NCBI GenBank assembly: GCA_963969395.1
Contig: OZ017798.1
Span: 21,196,173-21,260,172 of the forward strand
DNA length: 64,000 nucleotides
Direction: 5' to 3'
DNA from: Pseudoscleropodium purum
Lineage: Eukaryota > Streptophyta > Bryopsida > Hypnales > Brachytheciaceae
The notes beneath the pieces are model-generated. The model was not told where the DNA came from and did not search any database. It worked only from the letters and a program-made list of their open reading frames with translations. Position 1 is the first letter of the stretch. Each line of letters opens with the position of its first letter. Positions 37,379 to 50,158 of the stretch are shown here, piece by piece. A program made the position numbers and the translations under genes.

Positions 37379-38228
37379 TAATTTTTGACATAGAGAGACA
37401 ACATTGTTCTTCATTAGTTCCTACAATGATGTCAACCTCGACCCCATGTGAATTACATTCTGTACAATAAAATCAATCAAATTGATCAATTTATAACCCC
37501 TAATCCATGGTAGGAGGGACAAATTAACTCACTTCTCCATAGTCAATGAAAGTAAAGAGAATTAGAATCTCACTATAGGTGAGTTTAATAAGAGACCTAA
37601 AGTTTTTCATTTTCATTTATCAAACATATTAACATGGAACCAACCCTTTTTTTTGGCATTGTGGGTCCAAATTGTACCATTTCAAAATAAATTTCTACTT
37701 TTCACAAAATAAAAATAGTTTGTTTTTGCCAAATTTTTTCCATCTTTGTTAAAAATGTGGATGAAGTCACCAAATTTGGATGGAAAAGTGCATGAATATA
37801 ATTGAAAAGTGTTTTCTAGTCCAAAAGATGGATGAGTGTAGAAATACAATGCTTTACCAAATTTTAAGTGATTGTTATCCCAGCACTTTCTTGAAAAGTA
37901 AAAAAAGAGCATTGCATGGAACCAACTAATGATTTTATTTAGTTTCTTTGATGGTTTAGCTTGATTGAATTTATGACTTCAAAATCAAAAAATTTAGGAC
38001 TGCTCTCAACATGTTTTGTAGAAATGGATTCTTTTTATAAAAAAATGGAGTATAAAACTTGGTTTAGCCAAGTTTGCTTTCACTGCATAAGAAGTTACGA
38101 TTTAATGTACACTCAACAATATCTTTACAATTATGTTTTATTTAGTGTTGGTAACACTCAAAGTGTTGCTTACCCTATTTACAAGTGATTGTTCTTGAAA
38201 CTTCAACTAAATATCTACAAGTGCTTAA

Positions 38229-39151
38229 TCCCTAAAGTTCTATGACTATGTTTTCACCAAAACCACTCAAAAATTGCCATTTTTAATACAAGAAACAATT
38301 TTTTGAATTTTTTTGGACACATGTAATCATTGGATCCTGTAGTATGATAAATTGAGAACATGTGGCAAAAGTTTCAAAAAATTCCACTATGTGGATTGCA
38401 AGATATAAACATTCAAATTTACTAAAATCATCTTTTTGGCCCTGCAAAAAACAAGGCAATTGCACTTTACAAGCTCACTTTTCTACGAAAAAATGTTTGA
38501 AATGGTGATGCTTCTTTGGATTTTTTTTCCTAGATAAGATGTCCAAATTCCTAAAAAATTTCAAATTATTTGGAATTATACAACATATAGGAAAAAAATA
38601 GTAAGCAGACAATAATAGAGAATGATTCAAAATACTAAATTATTAAGAATTAAATTATGGAATTGAAAAATGCCAATTCCAATGGTTGTCTTTTTTTAAT
38701 AAAAAATCTACATCCAATGATTTTATTTTACTTCAAAAATATTTAAAATTGAGTAAGATAAAGGACTTTAAAGTTTATTTTAGAGTAGACAAGCCATAAT
38801 TGCCCGCAAACAAAAAAATCCTCATAACTTTTGATTCATTGATAAAAATGGAATGATTCAAAGCTTTTCATGTATATATAACTCTAAAAAACCAATTTCA
38901 AATTTTTGTTTGTGAAAAAAATGATTTTCTTTAAATTGCCCAAACTACCTATTTACAAGGGGGGAAAGGAACACATTAGGCTATAACATTTAACTCATAT
39001 TTCTAAATGTCATAAAATTTTGCACATATGAAAGATCATCTTTGTGTTTACCTTCTATCAAAATTTGGATCAAAAATATGAAAATTTATAATCACACACA
39101 CTTGTTGAAAATTTTTATGTAACCAAAAAATGCAATTTGGTTGTTTAGGGG
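38229..39151 (+). mobile_element. TTAA-bounded element, 920 bp family, reference copy
   Basis: The 923 bp core is flanked by TTAA at 38225-38228 and 39152-39155. It begins TCCCTAAAGTTC and ends TTTAGGGG. It is colinear with 2105-3007, and in reverse with 1-316. There is no transposase frame. Confidence 0.75.
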
Positions 39152-39247
39152 TTAACTTAGTTCACACTTGCATTGGTGGCATTTGTAAGATTGTAGACAT
39201 TAAATGTTGGTTTTCTTAGGTAGTGCTATCATTTTTTCCTACCATTA

Positions 39248-39632
39248 ATGGAGGTAACCCATTTTAAACTAGGGACCCATTCTTGTTATATAGACTACAC
39301 TCTTTCCAATTAATAAGAAAAAACAAAAGATTAATTATGGCATAATTTCCAATGTAGTTGTGGTGCATTATGATTGGCTACAATCTTGGTTGATTTTGCA
39401 ACCAATTTGTGGTTGGAAATAGGAAGTTCTATATGACAAGATCACAAGATTAGATCAAACATAATCTTCAACTAAAAAATAAATGGTAATTATGTTTTGC
39501 GAAATAAAATTTTGAAAAAAATATGGAATCCTTCTAAATTCTATTTTGTATATAGGAAAATTTCTCCACTCAAGAAACTTGTGCTCTAGATATGTGTAAT
39601 TGCTCAAGTGATCAGAAATGGGTCAGCTTCCT
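39248..39632 (-). mobile_element. TA-bounded inverted-end element, 384 bp family, copy 1
   Basis: The 385 bp core is bounded by TA (39246-39247 and 39633-39634). It is the reverse complement relative of 52320-52702 along its length. For example GCAATCTTGGTTGATTTTGC here matches the reverse complement of 52545-52570. The ends are GGAGGTAACCCATTTT and AAATGGGTCAGCTTCC. It is non-coding. Confidence 0.7.
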
Positions 39633-39703
39633 TATGAATGTAATTGGTGAACCTCTATAATTTATGTTCTTTCCATATGCTGATGTAATTTATTAAGTAT
39701 TAA

Positions 39704-40347
39704 CCCCTAAATGCCCAAGGCACCAAAATTTGGTGTTTGCAAAACTTAGAAGTTAAATAAAACTTAACCAAGTTGCTATTTTTAATAGTTTATATTTTTG
39801 AAAAGTTCTTCTTGAAGTTTAGTTTTAGCATCAAAAATTTGATCTTGAAAATAAATGACAATAATTTTTCTATTTAAGATTTTGTGCAAGGGTGCTCATT
39901 GCAATCTTGACTTCTTTTAGTGTTGAAAGCTCTTGGAAATGAGCCTCAAATACACTAGATCTTAGGGAAAAAATAATATTCGAAATTCATTTAAAAAAAT
40001 TATAGAATAGATTTTAAGAAGCCATAAATTGATTGGAGTTATACATGTTAAGTCCTTTAACCTTGTATTTTTTTGGTCACCAACTTTTTAGATTTGACTC
40101 ATGAAGAAGATTGAAAGACTTGACATCACTTTTGCAGTTTTAACACCTCCATGGTCAAACATTATAATCTTTCACTCTATAAGTGATATTGTTGTGTATT
40201 CTTTTCCTACAAGATCTCTAACATGTCAAGTTTGCATTTGTACGGTTCCAATTCAAAAAAATTAATACAACTTATCAAAATGTTGGCATTTTGTTCATTT
40301 TAGAATAAATTGTAAGAAGCTTAAAACAAGCCTTATGCATTTAGGGG
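39704..40347 (+). mobile_element. TTAA-bounded element, 645 bp family, copy 2
   Basis: The 644 bp core has TTAA on both sides (39700-39703 and 40348-40351). It begins CCCCTAAATGCCCAAGGC and ends TTATGCATTTAGGGG, a clear inverted repeat. It is colinear with 13217-13862 (CCTCAAATAC, GCCATAAATTGATTGG, TCAAACATTATAATCTTTCA are shared). It is non-coding. Confidence 0.8.
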
Positions 40348-40351
40348 TTAA

Positions 40352-41476
40352 TGGCAAAACACAAACAATGTCCTCATTGAACTTCTCAAATTGCCAATTA
40401 TTTTTTCTTTCATTTTTTATAATTCTCATGTATGATGTTTTGCACACTAGCCTTTTTTGTTTAAAAGCTAGTATTTTGCACAACGGTGCTAATATGTGAG
40501 CCTAAGAATGTGAGTTGTGAGCATTGAACCTACAATATAGGCACCTATGAGATAGATACCACACATTGTAGAAAGTATATGTATCATAAACACCTATAAT
40601 ATAGATATTTGAAATATATACACCCTATAATCATAGACGGTTTCTATAGTATATGTACCTATAACATAGGTGTGTAATATTTTAGGCTCCTGTGCTCACA
40701 TAATAGTAACCCTCGTATTTAGCATACCATACCTAGTTGTCATGGTCAACTCTTCTTTTGAGAAAATAATTATTCGAAGTTAAAAAATGTGGTTTCAAAA
40801 ATGATAAAAAACAAAAAATATGTAAGATTTGCTCCTTATTCAAACATTTCTTTTTAGAGATATTTTTGTTGACCCAAAACACTAAGATTGTTAGTGTTTA
40901 GAAACATATTTCAACATTCAAATTCTATATGTTGAAATCCTAATTTGATTTGCTAATGAAAATCCTTCAAAATCTAATCATTCCAATAATTTCTTTAGAG
41001 TGAATTCAAAACCTAATCATTCCAATAATTTCTTAGAATAAATGTCAATCATGTCACAAATTTATTTGCGTACTTTTTCAGCAATTGTAATCTAATGACA
41101 TTTCAAATATCTTCTCAATGAAACCTTGCAGCTTGATAAAACCTTTTTGGTGTTTTTGCAATGCAACACACTCCCTTCTAGTAGAAAATAAGCTGAACCA
41201 GCCTATTACTGCCACCCTTCTCAATGCCGCCTTCATGAAATGTACCCACGACGTACATTTCAGATGTATTCTTATTTTCTCTCTCTAACTGGCGATTTTG
41301 ACGTTTTGACCTAATTTGATTTTCCTCATCCATGACGCCCAGCGCTGCATTTGCAAGAGGTCCCTCGAGGAAGATTGTGAGAGAAGGGATGCTGGTGAAG
41401 CCCCAGCTAGGCTCCTCTGAAATTCCTGTTGTACCATAATTGTGGTCGAAGAGTTTTTCGGAATCTGAAGAGCACG
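40352..41476. other. AT-rich spacer before the PTH gene
   Basis: Around 40530-40700 are short diverged repeats of CACCTATAATATAG and its inverse. Otherwise it is AT-rich up to about 41150, where promoter-like DNA of the next gene begins. No gene is called. Confidence 0.4.
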
Positions 41477-43753
41477 ATGATGATGATGCAGCAGCAGTTG
41501 CAGCTGCCATGGATGCGCTTGCATCGACTGTGCACTCCTCCGACCTCGACGATTTCTCCGGCGCAGCTGGTGCATTTCCTCCCTCCTCGCCCGCGTTCCA
41601 GTCCCGCTTCGCTTTCTATCTATGCTTCGGCTTCCTCTTCGTCTTCTTCTTCTTCGTCGGCCTCCGCCTCGGGTCGCAATTTGCCGTGGCTGATAGTTGG
41701 ATTGGGAAATCCGGGATCCAAGTTTGAAGGCACTCGTCACAATGTGAGTACGCTTTCTTGGAAAGTTTGGGATACAGTTCTGTGAATTGTGTTGTTGCCG
41801 AGACGAATTCGGTTTAGGTGGAACTGCTCATTTTTTGGTGTTTAATTAGAATTAGGACTTGAAATGATTGATGCTAGGTGTAACAGCTCATTTTTTGGTG
41901 TTTCAGATGGATAGGGTTTGAAATGATTGATTCTAGGTGTGACTATTCATTTTTTTGTTGTTATTTGGTGGTTTTGTACAGATAGGGTTTGAAATGATTG
42001 ATGCTATTGCGGAATCAGAGGGCATTCCGCTTCGAACTATTCAACACAAAGCACTTCTTGGAAAGGGTACTAGTTTCTGTGGAGCCTTGGTCTGATTATT
42101 TTTCTTCGGAATTAGAAAGGGTAGTTTCAGGGTGGGTTTTGTTATAGGATGCCAATTTGCGGTATATTGAACTGCTTGCTGTTTGGAGATTAGGGTTTAA
42201 GCCGGGGCACTTGCTGGTACTTTCGAGCACTGTAGTTGGTTATTGATTGGAGGGCACGAAGTTGTAACTATGGCTGGTTTCCTTCAACTGCATTGAGAAA
42301 TAACGTCAATCTGTAGGGAATTTTTTGATCAATTGGATCCTTGGCTTGCGCTGTGCAAGCTCATGTTTACAGGATATATTGGATCTACACCAGTACTTCT
42401 TGCTAAGCCCCAGACTTACATGAATTTAAGTGGAGAATCTGTAAGACTGCGATTTTTAACTGCGTGAACTTGATTATGATTAGCTATTCAGTGTCTATCT
42501 TGTTCAGTATGTACTTTTGCTATGTTATGAGAAATGATAGTTGGCTGCATGGTGGCAGATTTGGAGGCAAATTAGTTCTCAAGGACTTCTTAGGTCTGTC
42601 TTTGTCCTTATATTCAACAAGACTATGACAACTGTTGATGGGGTTTGTAAGATTTTCGATTATGCAACAAGGGATATGTTGTCTGTTGACATCATTTATA
42701 TTTTTCTGGTCAGGTGGGACCAATAGCTTCTTACTACAAGATACCTCGCGAACGTGTGCTTGCGGTATGGTACTACTCTTGCTCATTATTGGTCATCCTG
42801 TATTCTATCCTGGATATGATTCGCTTGAAGCTCACGTACTCCAGTTTCTCCATTTGACTGCTTCAGTGAATGGTTGTGGTAGATTTTCGATGACTTGGAT
42901 CTTGAATTTGCTATGCTACGGATGCTGCCGAAGGGAGGCCACGGAGGTCACAACGGGTACGCATTTGACGATACCGCAACTCTACCTTGATTGATTCATT
43001 TGTGTCGGATGCTTGTGAGTACATGAACATTTCCGTTCTGATGATACATCTGAGAATTTTCAGAGGTTTCTTTTGAATGAGTAGGTTTCTTAGATGTCTT
43101 AAATGAGACCGAAGATGGACCAAAAGAGCGGTAGTCAACACTTATTATGTCTTGATGGATCTTTGAGTCGTTGCTTCATGATCTGTTTGCAGGATGAGAA
43201 GCTTGATAGAGCATTTTGGAGGGAAACAAGACTTTCCACGATTGCGATTTGGTATGGCTTGGTTCTCATGACCTCTTATTTTAAACATGGCTTCTTCAAT
43301 CATATGTTTATGCTGATGGAAGTTCTGTGAATTTTTTAGCTGATATTCACTCTGCAAATTGCATATTACCTGTTCGTATCAAACTGGCGTTTGTACTTTC
43401 ACAGGTGTCGGAAGGCCAGTTGGTAGTATGGCTCCAAGCGCTTATGTGCTGCAAAAATTCAGCTCGAAGGAAAGAGAAGAAGTGAGTCTACTCTACTCTA
43501 TTTTGGTGTAGTCTCTAGTGGCTTGTGGGCATCAATTTTACCATTTTTACATTACTCTTGAATTTCGTTTCCGATTGAGAACAGCTGACATGTTTTTTGT
43601 TATCTTACGTAGCTTGGGTGGGTCGTGCAGTTGGATGCAATCCTTCAACGAGGAGTGGAAGGAGTGAGACTTTTAACAAACGAAGGCCTCCAAAAAACTG
43701 TGAGCACTTGGAACTTGCACAGAAAAAGTCGGATAGAGATGATTATGGATTAG
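41477..43753 (+). CDS. Organellar-type peptidyl-tRNA hydrolase
   Basis: This enzyme cleaves the ester bond of peptidyl-tRNA released early from the ribosome. Eight exons are read: 41477-41743, 41982-42066, 42373-42440, 42714-42764, 42883-42956, 43193-43251, 43405-43481, 43613-43753. The product is about 273 residues. Residues 1-70 form a serine-rich, acid-poor leader, as in plastid or mitochondrial transit peptides. The Pth core follows: IVGLGNPGSKFEGTRHN with the catalytic histidine, KPQTYMNLSGES, DDLDLE with the conserved aspartate, and PKGGHGGHNGMRSLI. The C-terminus is LQRGVEGVRLLTNEG. All catalytic positions are present. It could belong to the CRS2-like plastid branch, where hydrolase activity is lost in some members, but the retained residues favour an active enzyme. 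The first ATG of four in a row was taken as start. Confidence 0.9.
41813..42005 (+). repeat. Triplicated intron 1/exon 2 boundary in the PTH gene
   Basis: Three diverged units of about 60-70 bases lie in tandem. Each has (A/T)NTCATTTTTT, then GGTGTTT or a variant, then GGxTTTGAAATGATTGATxCTA. The third unit runs across the real acceptor into exon 2. The second unit carries its own TTTCAG at 41901-41906, a decoy acceptor whose use would give an in-frame TGA after four codons. Confidence 0.8.
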
Positions 43754-45952
43754 AGCTAAAACCTGGATATTTATTGACCCATTCCTTGTTCGTTGAGGAT
43801 CCAATTTCACAAGGATATTACCAGCATTGATGAGAAGGATTATAGAACATGCGTTCTCATTCATTTATTCATTCAGATGAGAATCTTTCATTCAAATATT
43901 AAACATTAGATTCGCTTTCAGGTGATTGAGTGTGGCTGGACTAGTGTTATTCGTTTGTCACTCGAAGTGTTTCACTTTTGGAATTCATAAGATATTGCCC
44001 TCAAGTTACGATCACTCAAAATTGAGCAAAATTTAACAGACATGATTGTGTCAGTAAGGTCTGATTCTTCAGTCACATGTAGACAAATTGCAGCTAAACT
44101 TAAGTAACTCTCAAGGATGACATTTGAATATTGTATGTAAAGTTCATAAGAGTACATTTGAAAGTCAGTTTTACAGATTTTCTAAATTGTTGCCTTCATT
44201 TTGATGTCCTACTGCACTTAGCATCTATTTATTATCGGATCATGCTCCGTTTGCGTGATCCTATGATTCCTATCCTTATTACTTGAAGGAGCAGTGATCC
44301 AAGTTTGCTTTCTGACTCGATTGCTTTTGGCCAGATACATACTTTTCAGCATTCATGTGCCAGTTCATTGTCAATAATACCCACTCGTGTCTCTTAATCA
44401 TCCATTCAATGCCAAGCATAGATTGATGTGATTTCGAATTCTCAGAATTCAACATTCAGTGTTTACTTAACCGTAACCTTCAGTTGAGAACGTATTCAGC
44501 CGCCTAGGCGTCTTGAAAGTAATATTTTAGGATCTCATCAACTTGGTCACCTCTCCATAGCCAGAACATGTCCACAGATCTCATGATTTTAGACCATTCA
44601 TACTTTTTTAAATTTCATTCATTCGGAACTGAATCCAAGACAGACATCTGACATTAACTTATGCCCGTGTCACTTTAGTTTTAGGTTTTGAGGTAAAATT
44701 CTTTCTAGACGTGGCTCATCCAAAAATCACAATCCCCGAGTCTCCTTTCAAATCTCTTGCTCTACGATAAAGATTGAGTTCCACAATTTCACATCCATAT
44801 TGGAAACTGGAAGTCTGTCATCCCTGCCTGTATCAGAGCTTTAGAAGGCGATCAAAAGGAGACTTTCAACAGCTCTAAGTACCGTATTGGAAAGGCTAAT
44901 ATTTTTGGCGACAGTTTGTGGCTCATAATCAATGAAGGGCTTACTATTTTCGAGAGCATTTGGGTTCTCATAATCATTCAAAGCTCAAAATGGTGTTAAT
45001 GAAGAAAATCTCGCCCTCTGGCCCTCTGACACCCACTGAGCTAATTCTATTGCAAATCTCACTTTTTGCCTTCAAGTCCGGGAACTCTAGCAGCATCCCC
45101 AAACCGACACTCCACGCAGTTACCCGGGTAGTGTCAGGGTATACGTATCCGGATACATTCCCGATCGGGTCCGGTCCGGGTCTCGGATCTCCCTCTACCG
45201 CTTGCGTCGCCCGCGCTCACGCGCTCCTTCGCTTTCCCCACAAACGCGGCGTCACCTTCGCCGTGTGTGTCGTCACGGTTGCCTGCTAGAGCTCCCGTCT
45301 GGCTATGGCCAAAACTCTGCATTGCCTACAACACGAGCTTTTACCGCATTGGCGGGGGAATCGCAAATTCTCCACAGCAGCCACAAATCCGGAGTCCCTT
45401 CTTCCAGGAACCTCAGTAGGAAGCTCCTTGCCAGCTCTTCGCGGATCGGCTGCGTTTTTCCACTGGCGAAGAACCAATTGAAGCGGATGTGAGAATAGTC
45501 AGCCCTAGCGTGTCCGCGTACGCGTTCTGGCGTGTGTGCGTGTGCCTGTAGCTTCTCGCACCCCAAGTACCCTCGATTACACAGGAACCCATTCAATGGA
45601 GGTCAATCTCCATTTTTGAGCTTGCAAACACTTTAGGTAGTTGCGGAGGAGGAAGAGGAGGGTTGTGATTTGGAGTGGATTTATCGTTTTTAGGTTTGCG
45701 CATTAGTGCAGAATGTGAAAGTATTGTGTGAAGGATTCGCGATTGGCAATGGGTCTGTCGGGATTTTGAACTTAAGCTCTGTTTGTTTCGTTTCTTTAGG
45801 TTATTAGGATGGGGTTTTTAGGTTTGGTTTCGTGTTGGAGTGATCTGAGATTCCGTCGAGATTTTTGCTGCAGTGGAGCGTCGAGGTTTGGTATTTAGGT
45901 TTTTTAGTAGTACAGAAGTCGGTATAAATCTGTAGAGTGGAATCGGCAAATT
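43754..45952. other. Spacer and 5' region of the first EXO70 gene
   Basis: 43754-45000 has no supported gene. Three perfect palindromes cluster at 45121-45169. 45180-45952 has promoter or leader-like composition leading to the EXO70 ATG. The 109-codon frame at 44960-45289 crosses the palindromes and shows no family resemblance. Confidence 0.4.
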
Positions 45953-48130
45953 ATGGAAGCTCCAGATGGCGAGGCGCGGGTGCTGGCCACAGCGCAGCAT
46001 ATTGTGAAATCGCTCGGCACGACAGACACGGCCATGACGGATGACATGTTGCACATTTTGTCGAAGTTCGATCATCGATTCTCGAGCATGAATTCGAAGG
46101 AGGATATCAATCCTGAACCTTCGAGCTCCCAGTCGTCTGAAGTGGAAGACTATCCTCCGCCTCGGAGCACCCGATCGAGTGCCCGGAATGCAAGCCACGC
46201 CAGGGCCAGCAACTTCGCGCTGGATGCAGCGGAGAATGTTGTATTGCAATGGTCGAAGTACTCCGACATCCAAGCCAGACAGAAGTGGATCTTCGAAGGC
46301 TCCGAGGACGATTCGGTTCAATTTTTGGATGCCGTGGATGAGATTGTGAATCAATTGGAGTCGATGCGAGGGATCAATCGAGACCCGGGGACTTTGGAAC
46401 GGGCGCAAAGCCTCCATCAGACGGCCCTTCAAAGACTCATTGAAGAATTTCGACATATGCTGGAAGTATATAGTGAGAAAGTGGACCCTGACTGGTTGTT
46501 AGACTCGCTGACCGCGGGTTACTTCCGAACTCCTGTGAACGATGTCGTGAATCCAGAGGAGTCAGGAAGCGATGAGGAGGACGATGATGAGGAAGATGAA
46601 GATGAGGAAGTTCCCGTTGCCCAGCCTGTGGATAAGATTGAAACTGCGGTAGATTTAGTCCCTCCTCAGGTGGCAGCGGATCTCACTGACATTGCGAAGC
46701 GTTTGGTTCAAAGCGGAGATTTCAAAAGGGAGTGCATGGATTTGTATGTGAAGAAGAGGAAGGTTATTCTGGAAGAAAGCTTGTATGAGCTAGGAGTGGA
46801 ACGAGTGACAATTGATGAGGTGCAGAAGATGCAGTGGGAGGTTCAAGAGGACCGAATTAAGAAATGGAACCAGGCTATGAATGTGGGAGTAAAGGTGCTA
46901 TTTACCAGCGAAAAACAGTTCTGTGATGAGGTATTCCTTCATCTCCCATTTAAATAGAGGTGTAGCTATGAGTGGTGTAGGCGATGGTACTGGATTGCAA
47001 TGAATATTGCTTGCACTTTAAATATAGGTATTTGTATTGACCTCTGAACTCTTGTGATTGTTCGAATCCAGGTATTTTCACCGCCTCTAAGCGAAAGCAT
47101 CTTCAATGACATCGGTAAAGGGGCTATGATGCAACTGCTCAGCTTTGGGGAGGCCATAGCTATAATTCGACGGTCTCCTGAGAAGCTGTTCAAAGTTCTT
47201 GATATGTACGAAACACTACGAGACGTCCTCCCAGAATTGGATGTTCTTTTCGCTGGAACATGTGGCGCAGGCGTCCGGTCAGAGGCCGAAGGAATTCTTA
47301 TGCGTTTAGGGGAGGCGGCTAGAGGAACCTTCGGCGAATTTGAAAACGCTATCCAGAGAGATGCTTCAAGGACTCCTGTCCCGGGAGGCGCTGTGCACCC
47401 ACTCAACCGGTATGTGATGAATTACATCAAACTGCTGTGTGATTATACCGACACTTTGAAGCAGCTCTTTGGGAAAAAGAAGGAGGTTCCAAAGCTATTA
47501 GGGGACGATCCTGAGTTGCCTGAGTATGGAGACGATGACAGAGGAGGCAGAGAAGAGCTTACACCCTTGGCTGTGCAGATCAACTGGTTAATGCACGTAC
47601 TTCAGAACAATTTAGAGACGAAGTCCAAAATCCACAGGGATCCGGCGTTGAGCAGCTTATTTTTAATGAACAATGTATATTACATGGTCCAGAAGGTGAA
47701 AGACTCGCAGGTTAGGGCGTTGATAGGGGATGACTGGGTGAAAAAGCATACTAGTATGTTACGACAGCATGCAACAAACTACCAGAGGTCTGCTTGGAGC
47801 AAGATCTTAGCGTTTTTGAAAGACGAAGGAATTCAAAATCCAGGCATGACCAGTGGAGTTTCTCGAAACACCCTAAAGGACAGGTTGAAGAATTTCAATG
47901 CCGCGTTCGATGAAGTCCATCGCATCCAATCACAATGGGTTGTGTATGGTGATGACCTGCGTGACGAGTTGAGAATTTTTATCGCCGAGAAGTTGATCCC
48001 AGCGTATCGAGGTCTTGTTGGGCGCTATGGACACTTTATTGAGTCAGGGAGACATCCAGAGAAATACATCAAGTACCAAGTAGAGGATCTTGAGTCGGCC
48101 ATTGGTGATTTTTTCACTGGACCTAAGTAG
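45953..48130 (+). CDS. EXO70: Exocyst complex subunit EXO70, paralogue 1
   Basis: EXO70 binds the plasma membrane and helps the exocyst tether secretory vesicles. Two exons, 45953-46930 and 47072-48130, join in phase 0 (GATGAG|GTATTC donor, ATCCAG acceptor) to give 678 residues, a normal length. The N-terminus reads EARVLATAQHIVKSLG and SKFDHRFSSM. An acidic run lies at about 199-222 (DEEDDDEEDEDEE). The C-terminal Exo70 fold contains MLHxLSFGxAIAIIRRSPEKLFKVLDMYE-like helices, HPLNRYVMNYIKLLCDYTDTL, LFLMNNVYYMVQKVKDS and a basic C-terminal region (RHPEKYIKYQVEDLE), where membrane phosphoinositide contacts lie in the family. The second copy at 56777 shares architecture and intron site. Clade assignment among plant EXO70 groups was not possible by eye. 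Confidence 0.92.
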
Positions 48131-50157
48131 CGAGCCTCTTAATCTTCACAATATGGAACGCTACATAGTTACCTGTACGTCCTGATGGTGAAAGTCAGCA
48201 GAGGTTGGTGCCTTTCTTCAAGTCTCCAATCTCCTGTTGTAATTGCTTGCAATCTGTAGCTGTAATGTAGTAAGTGTAGAATTTCTTAGTAATAGGAATG
48301 ACGGTCTGCTATGAACATAGAGCTACTAACCTGTGATGATTCCTATTTCGGGTTTTAGTATCCTGTCATATTTGGATATGAACGTTTGCCCAGTCTCCTC
48401 AGTTCATTTTTCTCTCTGCGTGTTTGTACAGGTTTAGGGTCCAGAAGAACGTTGATTGTGCTGGGTATCATGTTTGAGGTTGGTCTGAGTTATATTACGT
48501 CTTTTCTACATATGTATGTATGTATTGTTTTCTACCTCGATGCCTAGCATATTGTATCCGTCTCATGCGAAGTATGCTTGCAGAAACATAGATTATTCTG
48601 TTCACCTCGTCATCGAATGCCTATCCCTCAAACATGGGTGAGAGATTTAGAAGATACTGTGAGAGTTATTTTTTCCTAGATTGCATTCAAGTCCTAGATC
48701 ATACTGCCTTGGTCCTTCAATTGGGTGTTCAGACTCTCTTTCGTCCTTGTATGGGTCTGGTTGCTGTTGTGGCCGCTCTCAGATGCTTTGGCGGCCGTTT
48801 CCTGACCTCTTGTTTGCTTCCAGCACAGTTGGCATTTGCAGGCGGCATACCGACCACCCGAGAAAGTCAGTATATTGTGCACGCCTATAATGGGGTATGT
48901 TAAAGACGCATAGTTCTAGATAGTTTGGATCTTGACGAGTCTATCAAGATGGTGAAGAATGGTTTTTCGAATTGGCTCCCTTTCTTCCTGGTTTTGTCAA
49001 GGGAGCTCACCTTTTGGTCACGTAGCTATCTCAAGTGGTTAAAGATCCTGTAACTAGTGCATTTTTTTCGTGAAGATTCAGTGTGGTTACGTTGTGACTC
49101 AGTCCTTGGAGAATGAATGCTTTATCTCGGATAGGTTCAGTATTACATTTTTTCTAATATTGAACTTAACCTTCGCTTCCTTATCAACATATGACTTTTC
49201 TACCCATGTTCCTGATCATTTGAATTGAGTGTCGAACCTTCGAATTTCGTCCGGCTGCTGTCCTCAGAAGGGCTACGGTGGACTGCACTACTGCTGTCAT
49301 TTTCATCGTTGAACTTGAGGGTTCTATTCTATTTTGTCTTTGATGTTCTCACAGGTGGTGTCAATCGCACGGATAAGCATTTCGAAAATTATTATTTTCA
49401 ACCGTTGCTGGAGATTTTGTTTATTTTACCTACCACGCTACCATTACTACAGTTGTGGCGAGTTCAAACAGCCTGGTGAGTGGGGTGCCCCTGAAACGCT
49501 GCATCTAGGGTTCATTTAAAGCTATCTCTGTACTTGTGAAATCTATCTACCCCTATTTGTAAATAAAATATTGTATGGACACACTGCCACAATTGTGCAC
49601 ATGGCATTTTCCAATCAATCTACGACAAAGCTAGCCATCAAGTCTATCAATGAGTTCCATGCTGTCTGTCTGGCACCAGGCCATGGTTTTTGAATGGGCC
49701 ATGGGAATTTTCAATGTACCCTAAGTTATCCATCATGGAGAACTACAGGAAATGAACTCATTTGCAGCAGTTCCAAAATCCTCACTGTCCCCAAATGGCA
49801 GCTTGATCACAAATCAGCCAGATTATAAGTTATATTAAATTCCCCAAACTTGTGAAATCTTAACTTCAGTTGCAGCAGCCCCGCCCAAATCACTGACTGA
49901 CCCAAATCAATGGGCACTTTGATAACTCAGAATATATCCAGCACTTTTTCTGGTTTCAGTTCTCACTGGTGGCTAACTTTGGCTGGTGTGAAAATGGAAA
50001 AAAAAAGAAAAAAGAAGGAAGAAGATATTAGTCTTTGGCATCTCTCCTTGTGTGTATATCCTGTCCAATTATCATCAGACCTGTTTTTTTAATTATTAAA
50101 CCTCAATTGAAACTCACTCAGTCTGATGTGATGAAAGTTGGTAACCCAAGTGTCTCT
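48131..50157. other. EXO70 paralogue 1 3' flank and spacer
   Basis: The stretch to about 49570 has a moderate GC content and may contain a long 3' untranslated region. AATAAA occurs at about 49563. Short overlapping frames here have no recognisable product. No gene is supported. Confidence 0.35.
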
Positions 50158-50158
50158 T

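Noticed and set aside
41178..41510. 110-codon minus-strand frame starting MAAATAAASSSS
   Set aside because: It has an ATG and reads smoothly, but its first part is the reverse of the serine-rich PTH leader and the rest lies in the PTH promoter. There is no known family.
46931..47071. EXO70 intron donor GTATTCCTT as a U12 intron
   Set aside because: It departs from the U12 donor consensus in the middle, and no U12 branch motif is present.
48634..48903. Frames of 60-89 codons downstream of EXO70 paralogue 1
   Set aside because: They overlap in several frames over the same bases, have no motif, and sit where a 3' untranslated region is expected.
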